Origin: Phialocephala subalpina
Lineage: Eukaryota; Ascomycota; Leotiomycetes; Helotiales; Mollisiaceae
Direction: 5' to 3'
Assembly: GCA_900073065.1 (NCBI GenBank)
Contig: FJOG01000003.1
Span: 2,702,007 to 2,766,006, forward strand
Length of the DNA stretch: 64,000 bases
A program made the position numbers and the translations under genes. The notes under the pieces are model-generated. The model saw only the letters and a program-made list of their open reading frames with translations. It searched no databases and had not been told where the DNA came from. Positions 54,845 to 64,000 of this stretch are shown here, in pieces; position 1 is the first letter of the stretch, and every line of letters begins with the position of its first letter.

Positions 54845-55954
54845 ATTCTCTAGGATCGCCACCATTTGATAGGCCTCGATGAACTATCGATTCAATGGTG
54901 TGGATAATTGATCATCGCTTTCCTACTTGTAATTTGACAGCACTGGATTTCAACCCGCGCTCGTTCTCCGCATACAGCATACGAAGAGAAAATCGTCGAC
55001 ATTTTTCAGCAAAAATTCGCGGATTGCTTTGAGGCGCCTGGTCTTCTAAAAGCTTTTTGATCTTCATTTCATACCTTACGAACTGGCAACCCGGTAAATA
55101 CCAACCAAACGACGTTGCTCCCTTAATTCTGTGGTTCACGAATAGACAGTTGTTGTCTTGGGGCTAATTTTGGGGACCTCGACACAATTTGGATCAATCC
55201 ACACGGAGAGGCACGATGACGATGACAAGGAACGCAGGTAGAGAGGGAAGTTGACGGGTGATGGAAAGGGTAGATGGATGATGGGAGAGAGGGAGAAAGA
55301 CCGTCGATAGCAGCGTGATACATAATCAATGCTGAGTCGTTCATGAAAGTATTCTATGAGCGTCTACATCTGCAACATACTTCTTTTGATTTACTTCGTG
55401 ATTTTGATTCTCCTCGACTTGTCCTTATGCTTGCTTTTTGCACTCTATGCTTCTGCTTCTTTGGGCAGCCCCTTAAATCCCTTTATGCTTTGGTGATCAA
55501 TCTCGTGCGCCATTGGTAAAACTCAAAATGATGTAAACCTATTGTTTTGAAAGGCCTCCGTACTCTTCAGATACGAGGGCGGGCAGATTCCAGGTTGACT
55601 TAATATTATGCACACCTCAGGGGTTGCACCTGGTAGAGATAGATGCTGCGGGAATGACGTCATTCCAATCCACAAGCAGTCTTCTTCAATTCATGGGACC
55701 GACCCTTCCATACACAAGATATATTGGTTTGGCTATACAACAGAGATGTTGTAGTACAGGAGGTTGTGTCGGGTTGATTCCACGTGCCTACCCGTTCTGT
55801 GCTCCTCGAGCCACCTTTAGCTCCCCACAACCGGCTTAGCTTTTTCTTGCCGAACCCCACAGCAAGGAATTGCATTTGCATCTCAAGTTCCCTCTTTTCA
55901 ACTCGCATTGTTCAACATCACATATCAAGCTTCACTTCAACGCTCGGTCTCTCA
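54845..55954. other. intergenic, no gene seen
   Basis: About 1.1 kb downstream of the zinc-knuckle gene. Open frames on both strands are short and without recognisable content. Confidence 0.4.
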
Positions 55955-56104
55955 ATGCTCAACGTCCAAGACTGGAGCTTCATTCAAGTCCTTGCCTCAA
56001 TTATCGGAGTAAGCGTCGTCTCAGGTCTACTCTTCTACATCATCGCTGCCTGGGTGTTTCCAGAGGACGGCGAGGAGCCACGCTGGGAGCGCTGGGAGAA
56101 TTGA
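55955..56104 (+). CDS. possible 49-aa single-TM microprotein
   Basis: A short open frame from ATG 55955, starting MLNVQDWSFIQVL, with one clear hydrophobic helix at about residues 11-34 (ASIIGVSVVSGLLFYIIAAWVF) and an acidic, Trp-containing tail (EDGEEPRWERWEN). It ends 171 bp before the DMC1 start codon. It could be an independent small membrane protein, or an upstream open frame in a long DMC1 leader. The clean hydrophobic helix with charged flanks argues against pure chance, but I know of no homologue. Confidence 0.4.
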   Translation: MLNVQDWSFIQVLASIIGVSVVSGLLFYIIAAWVFPEDGEEPRWERWEN

Positions 56105-56275
56105 CATCTGCTATACAAATCTTCTTCATCGTACTTATACCACAGCAATTACCAGACTTCACAGCGGCTGCAGTTCTTACACCACCAGCTTTGTCGTCAA
56201 CGTTAGTGACGCGTTTGCACTGCATTCACATTCAGCACTCACCTTCGTTATCTCACGTTCTACACTGTCCCGAAG

Positions 56276-57827
56276 ATGTCTGTCTTTGACGAATGCGATT
56301 GGGTAGGTGACTCCAAGAGCTCATCATCCTCATAGCTGACTATGCATAGTCGACAATCGTCGACATCGACGAGCTACAGTCCCACGGTGAGTCTTCACTA
56401 CATCTCCACACCTCCTGAAGAACTTACTGATGCTCCCAGGCATCAATGCTTCTGACATCTCCAAACTCAAGGCGGCCAACATCGTCACAATTGCGGCAAG
56501 TCCATTCCTGTCGCCGATGCCCCTTGATAGATTGGCAATCCTAATCTCCGAGCAGACTCTCGTTGGCACTTTGTCAAGGAAACTCCTCAAAATCAAAGGT
56601 TTTTCTGATACTAAAGTCGAGAAGATCAAGGAGGCCGGTAAGAAGCTTTCGGTGAGTACTCGAGACACGCACATGATATTCATGCTCACATTTCTTAGCC
56701 GACTTCTGGTTTCATGACTGCCGCTGAGCTTGCTCAGCTCCGAAAACGCTGCATCAGAATCTCTACTGGCAGCAAGCAGCTCGATGCAGCATTGAACGGG
56801 TATGCTAACCTGCCTGTGCTGGGAACATCTCGCTGACCCTGCGTAGTGGCTTCCAGACCATGAGCGTCAACGAGGTTTACGGAGAGTTCAGTGAGTCTGC
56901 CATCTGCCAGCAACTGGAGCGGTCACTAACCTGCAAACAGGATGTGGCAAGACTCAGTTGGCACATACATTGGCCGTCATTGCTCAGCTTCCAAAGGAGA
57001 TGGGTGGTGCTGAAGGCAAGGTTGCGTATATTGGTTGGTCTTCACCTGATTCACTCGAGCTGTCTAACATAAGCTAGACACCGAAGGCACGTTCCGACCT
57101 GAGAGAATCATGGAGATTGCTGAGCGCTTTGGCGGTAGGTTGCACCATAGACTTGGATACTTCAATGCCGTGCTGACATTTTCAAGTTGATCCGGAGCAG
57201 GCTTGTGAAAACATCTCGTATGCTCGAGCTCAAAACACCGAGGCAAGTCTCGCAATTGCTCATATACATACAGCACATCCACTAACAGCTATCCAGATGC
57301 AAATGGAACTCCTCGAAGGACTTGCTCCCAACTTCGCAACAAACGAGTATCGTCTACTCGTCATTGACAGCATCATGGCTCTCTATCGTACAGACTACAC
57401 TGGCCGTGGAGAACTCTCCGAGCGTCAGCAAGCTCTCGGTTTGTTCCTTCGTCGTTGTGCAATGATGGCAGAGGAGTTCAATCTTGTAGTCTTCATGGTA
57501 GGTTGTCCTCCTGGATCCGAGCGTACAGGCTACTGACCTGTCCAGACCAATCAAGTCATGTCAGACCCAGGTGCCAGTGCTATGTTTGCAGGAGTTGACG
57601 GCCGTAAACCTGCTGGAGGTCATATTCTGGCACATGCTTCTACCACCAGACTCCTGCTTCGCAAGGGTCGTGGAGAGGAGAGAGTCGCGAAGATCATGGA
57701 CTCACCTGGTAAGGCTCCAACCTTGCGTGCACTGAAATACGATACTAATAGCAATACAGACTGCCCAGAACGTGAAGCTACGTACATCATCACCACCGGC
57801 GGTATCAACGATCCCGAGAAGGCTTGA
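56276..57827 (+). CDS. DMC1: meiotic recombinase Dmc1
   Basis: Twelve exons: 56276-56302, 56350-56386, 56440-56495, 56556-56651, 56699-56799, 56847-56890, 56941-57033, 57078-57134, 57187-57242, 57297-57497, 57546-57708 and 57760-57827, total 332 aa. A helix-hairpin-helix N-terminal domain ([34 protein letters not shown]) precedes the RecA core. Walker A is GEFRCGKT at 118-125 and Walker B LLVID at 209-213, with [15 protein letters not shown] and [13 protein letters not shown]. The N-terminal sequence and lack of the Rad51-type insert favour Dmc1 over Rad51. Dmc1 forms filaments on single-stranded DNA for interhomologue strand exchange in meiosis. Introns 3 (56496-56555) and 9 (57243-57296) start with GCAAGT rather than GT. 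Intron 3 and the last intron are stopless 3n. Confidence 0.95.
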
Positions 57828-58156
57828 TTGATTCGACGTTTGCCTAGTCCGATTCTTGCTCGAATTTTTGCTCTAGTCTTAGCAACGACTTACGAGCCAC
57901 TCTTTACTACCCCATCGCGAAATCAGACGAAAGGATAACACATGCACATTTGCGTATGACGGAGCTCAGGAGTTGCTGTTGGAAAAAGGATGATACCCCT
58001 GGCTTGGCTTAACCTGATACCGCGATTAGATTAGATTAGATCTCGGCTATAATTTCTTGCTTCAAAAAGTTCCTTCCAACATCTTCAACCTCCACTCCTC
58101 TGCGTGAACATTCCCAGCCTCCAACAACTGGGGATTATTATTATTCGTCAATCAAG
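57828..58156. other. intergenic between DMC1 and RRP7
   Basis: A 329-bp interval with the DMC1 3' flank and the RRP7 promoter. A small GATTA repeat (three units) occurs near 58023-58038. No other feature. Confidence 0.45.
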
Positions 58157-59092
58157 ATGTCACAAATAGGCAACTACACAATCCTCCCACTCACTATTCC
58201 CTCCACCCCCGCCTACCCAAAGCCAACAACCCACACCATCTACCTGCGTCCTCACACCCCGAAAATCCCTACCGCAGACGACGCGCGAAGTCTCTTCCTA
58301 GTCAATGTCCCAATTGACTCTACATCCGCGCATCTGCGCTCCGTATTCTCGTCCCTTCTGGGCGCTGGAAAATTCGAGAGTTGCTCTTTTGAGCATGAGC
58401 GGAAACAACCTGGGAACGCAGTCGCTTTGATTTCTGCGAAGGGGAGCAAGAAAAGGAAACGCGGACAAGAAGAGGACGAGGTGAAGATGGTCGAGCTGCC
58501 AAGGATATGGGATCGAGAATTAAGACGGAGTGGGAGTACAGCCGTCGTGGTTCTGGTTGATGAGAAAAGCGTTGAGCTTGCTCTCAAAACGATTCGGAAA
58601 CTACACAGAAAATCCTCAAAATCGAAAAGCGGAGATGTGTGGCCAGTCTGGGGCGAAGGCGTTCCCGAGTCCTCGCAAATTACAGGCAGCAAACGCTATT
58701 TGTTACACAACGAGCTCCGCTTCCCCAATCCTCGAGAAATACAAGCAAACATCGACGCATTCATGACGTCCTTCAACTCCCAGGAATCCTCCCGCGCCCT
58801 ATCAGCCAAACGCGCCCGAAACGAACCAGACGAAGATGGCTTCATCACAGTCACGAGAGGAGGCAGAGTAGGACCAGCAAGAGCAGAAGAGGTAGAGAGG
58901 AAGAGGGTAGAGATGGAGGATAAGGAGAAGAGGAAGAGGGAGGAGATGGAGAGGGGCGGGTTTTATAGGTTTCAGACGAGGGAGAGGAGGAAGGAGGAGC
59001 AGGGGGAGATGATTAGGAGGTTTGAGGAGGATAGGAGGAGGGTTGAGGTTCTTAAAGCTAGTAGGCGAAGCAAGTTCGTTCCGGAGAAGTGA
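58157..59092 (+). CDS. RRP7: ribosomal RNA-processing protein 7
   Basis: Single exon, 311 aa. The N-terminal part contains the Rrp7-type RRM-like fold: HTIYLRPHTPK, then ARSLFLVNVPIDSTSAHLR and FSSLLGAGKFESCSF. After a basic insert (SKKRKRG) and the conserved VVVLVDEKS, the C terminus holds the RRP7 helical domain: NIDAFMTSFNSQE, DEDGFITVTRGG, then a strongly charged coiled coil and the ending RFEEDRRRVEVLKASRRSKFVPEK (conserved core FEEDRRRVEVLKASRRSKF). Rrp7 is a nucleolar factor of the 90S pre-ribosome (UTP-C/CURI) needed for 18S rRNA maturation and small-subunit assembly. Confidence 0.93.
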   Translation: MSQIGNYTILPLTIPSTPAYPKPTTHTIYLRPHTPKIPTADDARSLFLVNVPIDSTSAHLRSVFSSLLGAGKFESCSFEHERKQPGNAVALISAKGSKKRKRGQEEDEVKMVELPRIWDRELRRSGSTAVVVLVDEKSVELALKTIRKLHRKSSKSKSGDVWPVWGEGVPESSQITGSKRYLLHNELRFPNPREIQANIDAFMTSFNSQESSRALSAKRARNEPDEDGFITVTRGGRVGPARAEEVERKRVEMEDKEKRKREEMERGGFYRFQTRERRKEEQGEMIRRFEEDRRRVEVLKASRRSKFVPEK

Positions 59093-59859
59093 GGGGGTGT
59101 CTCTTCGAGACTTGGGGACGAATTAGGGCTTGACGAGAGAGCATGTGGCGCAGTATGGGGTGCTAGGGGGCATGGGTGGTTGAGAAGGTATGTACACTTT
59201 TCTTCCTGTTGTGAGGCGAAGGAAGAGAGAACAAATGATGATGCCGCGGGGCCATAGAAGCTTACCTCTTCGTGGGCCCAATCCCTACGTTGAATAGAGG
59301 GCAATGCCTACAAAAACCGCAATAACAAATCTTCTCAACTTGGTCTGAAAGTTCTCGTTTCGTATTCTGGGTCATGTCTGATGATGGAAGAGAGATTGTT
59401 GCTGACTTTGTCTTCCGAGTTTACAGGAATTGGAGTGCGATATCAGTCCAGCCTCTGGTGTCGACGTCGGATTCGGTGTCAGGAGGGGATATAGAAATCT
59501 TTGTGGGGTTGATCGGGCAGTTGTTAGGCTTGAGCACTGCTTAACTATGAATTATGAACATAAGATCTTACCTAGTTTGCTGTGGATGAGGTGTCGGCTA
59601 TACAAAAGCATCACGAATAAGAAACAGGAGCATCTAACCGCCAAACCTTTGTGTCAATGTCATGATATTGGTGCATCTGTGCTATATACGAAAGACATTG
59701 CTTTCCCGAAGCTACCAAAAGCCTCCCATGTACTGTTCATACCCATTTCATCACAAGCATCCAACCACTCAAAAATGTCCTCAAAAGTCCCAGCGATTAT
59801 CACAACTCCCTCCAACGCCATACCCAGATCCATCATTCCCCCGCTTTCTTCATGCACAA
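59093..59859. other. intergenic, convergent 3' ends
   Basis: About 770 bp between RRP7 and the convergent dienelactone hydrolase gene. Open frames at 59430-59888 have no domain and overlap the 3' end of the hydrolase gene on the other strand. Nothing else is seen. Confidence 0.4.
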
Positions 59860-60836
59860 CTAAGCAAACCACCTCAAGAACCAATTAACAGCCTGCGTCT
59901 CCGCCTGATCAGCATACTCCATCTGAACCTTATCATCCTTCATAGTCCTCACAGCAAACCCATGCTTCGCCCCCTCCAAAACATTCACCTCATGATCCCC
60001 CTTCTTCTTAACCTCCAAAATCTCCTTCATAGCAAGAACCTCCTTCTTACTAATCGCCATATCTACATCTCCTACTGCACAGCTGAGTGGGACGTTAATC
60101 TTCTCGATATCGGATGGGACAGAAAGCATTGAGGGGTGGGCGATGAATGCGCAGTCGATTAGGGGTGAGAGGATGTTGGAGGTGAGTTGTGAGGAGTGTG
60201 GGTGGATTCGGGAACTGGGGGTATCGTGTGCTAAAATCACAGTATACTTGCCTCCCCAGCAGAACCCTGCTGCACCGATTTTCAAGTTGTTAGTTTCGAA
60301 TGGTGGAGGGGAGGTTCGTAGGGCTTGGACGAAGGAGAAGATTCGGGGTTTGACGACGGAGCCGCGGTTGGAGATGTAGAAGGGGATTGCCATGCTGGCG
60401 GCGCGGAGGATGTAGAGGGGCTTGTAGAGGAGGGTTGTGAGCCAGGAGGAGGGGGTTAGGATTTTTTCCATGAGGGAGAGGGCTAGGGTGGGCATTGCGT
60501 GGCCTGCAGATATGCGTCAGCATACGAGTACTACAGATGTATAAAGTAGAGAAAGGTTTGAATGTCGGGGACGAAGAGAAGAAACATACCACCCATAAAG
60601 TCCGGAAGATAAACAATGGCCGAGGCCCGTTGGGCATACTTATCACACAGCAGACGATTGTTCACAAACTCCCAACCAAAAGCATCCGGGATGAATACAA
60701 CAATGCCTTTTGGAGTCGTGCCTTCTGGTGGATTGGCAACATATGTTGGGAGGCCATGGATGGTGGTTACTGTTCCTGTGGGGGTGCCATCGTGGACATC
60801 GCCGCGGAAGCAATCTGCGCAGGGTCCTCCAGACAT
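59860..60836 (-). CDS. dienelactone hydrolase family protein
   Basis: Two exons, 60836-60590 and 60503-59860, giving 296 aa. The start MSGGPCADCFRGDVHDGTPTG is the typical Cys-containing N terminus of fungal dienelactone-hydrolase-like proteins. The alpha/beta-hydrolase core shows VVFIPDAFGWEF, the nucleophile elbow GFCWGGK (catalytic Cys), GDVDMAI (likely acid) and EGAKHGFAVR (catalytic His). There is no signal peptide, so it is probably cytosolic. Family members hydrolyse lactone or ester bonds of small molecules, and the substrate here is unknown. No neighbouring catabolic genes support a specific pathway. The single 86-nt intron falls right after YLPDFMGG. Confidence 0.92.
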
Positions 60837-63266
60837 CTTAATAGATCAATTGAGTTCTTAGAGATACTTTAGGTCGAGGAGAAGGGTGTGGGATGGAGAC
60901 TAAGAGAAACTGGGGGTTGTGATGTCGTCTGGCTAAGCTCGAGGATGAAGCTCTTATTGATTGACAGTACGGCTCGGAGTTAAGCTTTCTCCAGAGATCT
61001 TCACAGGGGTCGGAGTCCGTGCTGTAGCTGAACTTCACGAGACGAAATATATCTTCCCCCCCGAGTCTTGCATAGCTTTTGAAGCAGCAGCAATGTGCGT
61101 TACAAGCCGAGGACTGAAGATACTCGAGTACCTTCCAAGTAGTTACTTGAGCAGAGAAGGAGTTGTTCTCCGTCATGACAGTGTGGAGGCTGTTTCCGAA
61201 AGACATAACTGGAACATGATCTGTGCTTACCGTCATCATTCCAAATGCATTGTAATCAAGAGTAATGGCGGAAGTTTGGATAGAGACATCCCTTCCCTAA
61301 GGGCATTAACCTTCGATTCGATCTGCGGTTTTTCTTACACTTCGCCTCAATCAATGCACGGTTGCGCCTGGGACATTCAATGGTTCGTAGCCTCGATATT
61401 CCCACTTGATATCGCCTCCAATTTCAACTTCCTTCTTCCTTCCTCGAGACTCTTCACCACCGGCAGCGTAATATTCTCACCGAAGCCCTTTGTTCAATGG
61501 GAGCGTGAGTGCTGTTCTAAGCAATTAGAATAGGTATGAAGTTGATATCAAGATCGGAGCACCTAGAGGAGGGTAAATCGGCGACGCAAATTTCTTCAAC
61601 ACGTCGGACAATTTGGCTCGACTTTAATCAGTCCCTGCTTCCAGATTTCAGAGGCCTGCAACATGCAATCCATCACATTTAGGAATCTGATAATTCTCAC
61701 CCTCCTTGCCTGGGAAGGCACCGTTAAAGTCCAGATTGGCTTCACGAAAGCCACCAACTATTGAGCCTCAGGAAAGCGTAAAAGATGGACTGTATAATTT
61801 TTTGCATTAGGACTGTCTACCTACGGATTAAATCAATCGCCCAGTACAGCTGGGACTTCCAATGCAACTCTTGCTCAAAGCATGTCGGCCTCAGCCTGCG
61901 TTAGCAAGGGGTGCTCGGCTTTCAACTCTTTGCTCCAGGTAGCGAAATCATTGCGTCTTTGCCCACATCATTTTACTGCTTACAAGCCGGAATACCTTCG
62001 CTTTAGTATATGTCCTTTGCCCTAACCAGGTGTCAGGCAAGATGATCTGCTGGAATCGCGGGTCTTTGTCTCTTTCTGGTCTCCATTCTCGGCAAGCAGA
62101 AGCATGAATAGACCGAAAATGGCCGTTGCAGTAGGACCGGGCAATCAGAAGAGCAAGTATCGTAGCCCGTTGAAGAGCCCTACCTTAGCAAAACCCCAGA
62201 TGGACCTGCGAGTCGAGAAGGGGTGAAAGATGGTTCTCCGCGCTCTTAAGCTTCACACCTCGACGTCGCAATGCCGAATTAATTAATTTACCTGAAGGTC
62301 ACGGAATGCAATACTCTACTTCAGAAACTTTCTCACTTGCTCTACTCATCTACTTGGGTGTTGTCATCATTTGCCAGTTTCGCGTACCCTCGTTAACACC
62401 TCAGAACTCCCCTCCTTTCTAAGCGAGCTTTCGCTCGCGAAAAACAAGTTTAACCAGGAAATCAAAACACCACACCCATCAAACAATCAAAAAAGCAAAA
62501 ACAAAAGCCCTCCATACCGAGGTGGGCTCTTGAAAATCCCTCGGTGTTGATTGGGATTTCTTTTTCTTTTATGGCGTGTGCTCTCGCTTTTGAGCTCGGA
62601 GCAGGCGATTTTCTCTTATTGATCCATCTCTTGCCGCCTCAGTGTCCTGATCCATTGTTCAATGGACTGCATCTGGCTAGGTTGTCCTGAGAATTTGCTT
62701 ATTTAAATCTATATGGTTACTAGCGGAGGTTGTGGGGATTGGGGTATATCTCGGGTAGAGGTTGGGTATAGCGGGGGAGGTTGTTGACGCCCGAAAGAGA
62801 GAGAGAGAGAGAGGGGCGGGCGGGCGAGAAGGTTTCGCGACGCGTTGTTTCGAAGGCAAGGTGAGGTTGGGGCTTGGGAGGAGTAGATGCGAGTCCACGA
62901 TCTTCTGTTTGTGTTCACATTTATTCGTAGCCTTGAACTGTTTGCATGCAAGTTTCCAATTCCCTCACGTACTTCTTTCTAGACAAGGTCTCTCAACTCC
63001 TCAAAAGCACCGCAGCTCCGCTAATATTAAGACGTTCTCAAAATCCAGGTACGATTGGGATATTGAAACCGCTGAGGCTATTGCCATCGCACATTTGCCA
63101 AGTCTTAGGGCAAGCATTTCACGACAACTTTACTTCGCCCTCCACACCTCCGTTCCCAACCCGTGAAAGCAATCAGTCTTATCTCGAATGCTAGATGCCT
63201 CGTGCACTAGAATCGCAGCTCAGTCAGAGCATCTGCTTGGAATTCCAGCGCCCATTAACCCATCGA
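60837..63266. other. long gene-free interval
   Basis: About 2.4 kb without a supported gene. A 190-codon plus-strand open frame at 60961-61533 begins with TTG and shows no domain. Near 62424-62439 there is a perfect short inverted repeat (GCGAGC, four-base loop, GCTCGC), and near 62798-62814 a GA dinucleotide run. These could be regulatory or neutral. The interval lies between a hydrolase promoter and the decayed oxidase. Confidence 0.4.
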
Positions 63267-64000
63267 CTACGCAACAACGAATCACATCGCCATTCCCGTC
63301 CCTGCATGCCATAAGATGTGGCAATGAAAGAACCACAGTCCTGGATTATCAGCGCGTATCCTCAAGATCACATAGCCGCGCCTAGAGATATGGACTGTAT
63401 CTTTCAATGGCGGATCAACTAGGTTTGGCTCTGGATACATGAGTGCGGCTTCAGACGGAGGTCGAACGGATTGTATATTCGGTAGCCAGCTCGACGAGGG
63501 AAGGCGTGGCTGGTGAGGAGGTGAAAGTCGTGTCCATGCTACAAGAAGTTGTTAGCGCAACGCTGGGATGGGTAAAAGAGAGCTTGTACTAAGTGAAATG
63601 GATGTCCAGCATCCTTATCGAGATTGTTGACGATAATGTCGACCCATCCTCCGTTCCCAACTATCTCGGGCATTAATTGATGTTCGTCCCACTCTTCTTT
63701 CGGAAGAGAGATCAGGGCTGGGGGTTGTGGGATCCGGTTCGTGCGATTCATGTAGCCCATTGAGACGTGGTCGTAATGTGCAAGCATCTTGATGTGGGTG
63801 TAGATAAGGAGAGTTTGGCTGGCAGTTGGTGGCAAGGTTTGTTGCTGAAGACTGCGCGCTGTTGAGAGATCGAATGTGGTTCCTGGTATTTGCTCTTCTG
63901 GATTCTTATGAGACGGTCGGATATCCAGAGGAGAGATTCTTTGAAATGTTCGACTTTGTGTCAAAGCAGAATTTTGCATAGTGACGAGTCTGCGATGGGG
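63267..64000 (-). pseudogene. multicopper oxidase (laccase-like), broken C-terminal part, runs off the right edge
   Basis: Minus strand, open at the right edge. The segment KMLAHYDHVSMGYMNRT through EEWDEHQLMPEI and WVDIIVNNLDKDAGHPFHL is the third cupredoxin domain of an ascomycete multicopper oxidase. An intron (GTACAA...TTGTAG) leads to HGHDFHLL and YRIYNPF. The frame then slips, and homology resumes as EPNLVDPPLKDTVHI, RRGYVILRIRADNPGLWFFHCHILWHAGTGMAM, in which FHCHILWHAGTGMAM carries the copper ligands. A TGA follows MAM before FVVA and a TAG at 63269-63267. Copper-site sequences are thus preserved, but one frameshift and one early stop break the gene. An unusual intron might hide the shift. 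Confidence 0.72.

Noticed and set aside
60961..61533. 190-codon plus-strand open frame
   Set aside because: Starts with TTG rather than ATG, shows no domain, and the opposite strand is also open nearby; most likely chance.

Overview
The window looks like nuclear DNA of a filamentous ascomycete (Pezizomycotina). Genes are spaced 0.3-3 kb apart. Most have several short introns (about 45-110 bases) with GT-AG ends and CTAAC/CTGAC-like branch points. The gene content is typical: a SomA/Som1-like LisH regulator, fungal Tom6, a Zn2Cys6 factor and DMC1. A leotiomycete is my guess from overall flavour, not something the sequence proves. Exon boundaries below were read by hand from frame continuity, splice signals and remembered family sequence.

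Left part (1-20 kb): a possible partial exon at the edge; an RVS167/Hob1 BAR-SH3 protein divergent from mitochondrial cysteine desulfurase NFS1; TOM6; two unrecognised conserved-looking proteins (258 and 1475 aa); a PPIL4/Cyp6 cyclophilin whose 3' end is disturbed by an exact 250-bp tandem duplication; a gene-poor stretch of about 3.5 kb; then a Zn2Cys6 transcription factor.

Middle (20-42 kb): a tandem array of four related Cys-rich genes on the minus strand (20.7-25.3 kb), one intact and three broken. Next come RPS24 divergent from an EFM3/FAM86-type lysine methyltransferase, a small secreted or GPI-like protein, a 1899-aa acidic protein with a coilin-like N terminus, and a Pro/Ala-rich protein. 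A decayed O-methyltransferase follows, then a MOSC-reductase-ferredoxin fusion.

Right part (42-64 kb): the SomA-like regulator, TRAPP subunit BET3 divergent from the U5 snRNP 40-kDa WD40 protein, a two-TM protein, a seven-knuckle CNBP/GIS2 protein, a possible 49-aa membrane microprotein, meiotic recombinase DMC1 (12 exons, two GC-AG introns), RRP7, a dienelactone hydrolase, and a broken multicopper oxidase running off the right edge.

Most intact genes are housekeeping: Fe-S biogenesis, mitochondrial import, translation, rRNA processing, splicing, vesicle tethering, endocytosis and meiosis. I see no biosynthetic cluster. The most novel signal is the Cys-rich tandem family. The next most interesting are the cyclophilin tail duplication and the splice oddities (9- and 12-nt microexons, GC-AG introns, stopless 3n introns).
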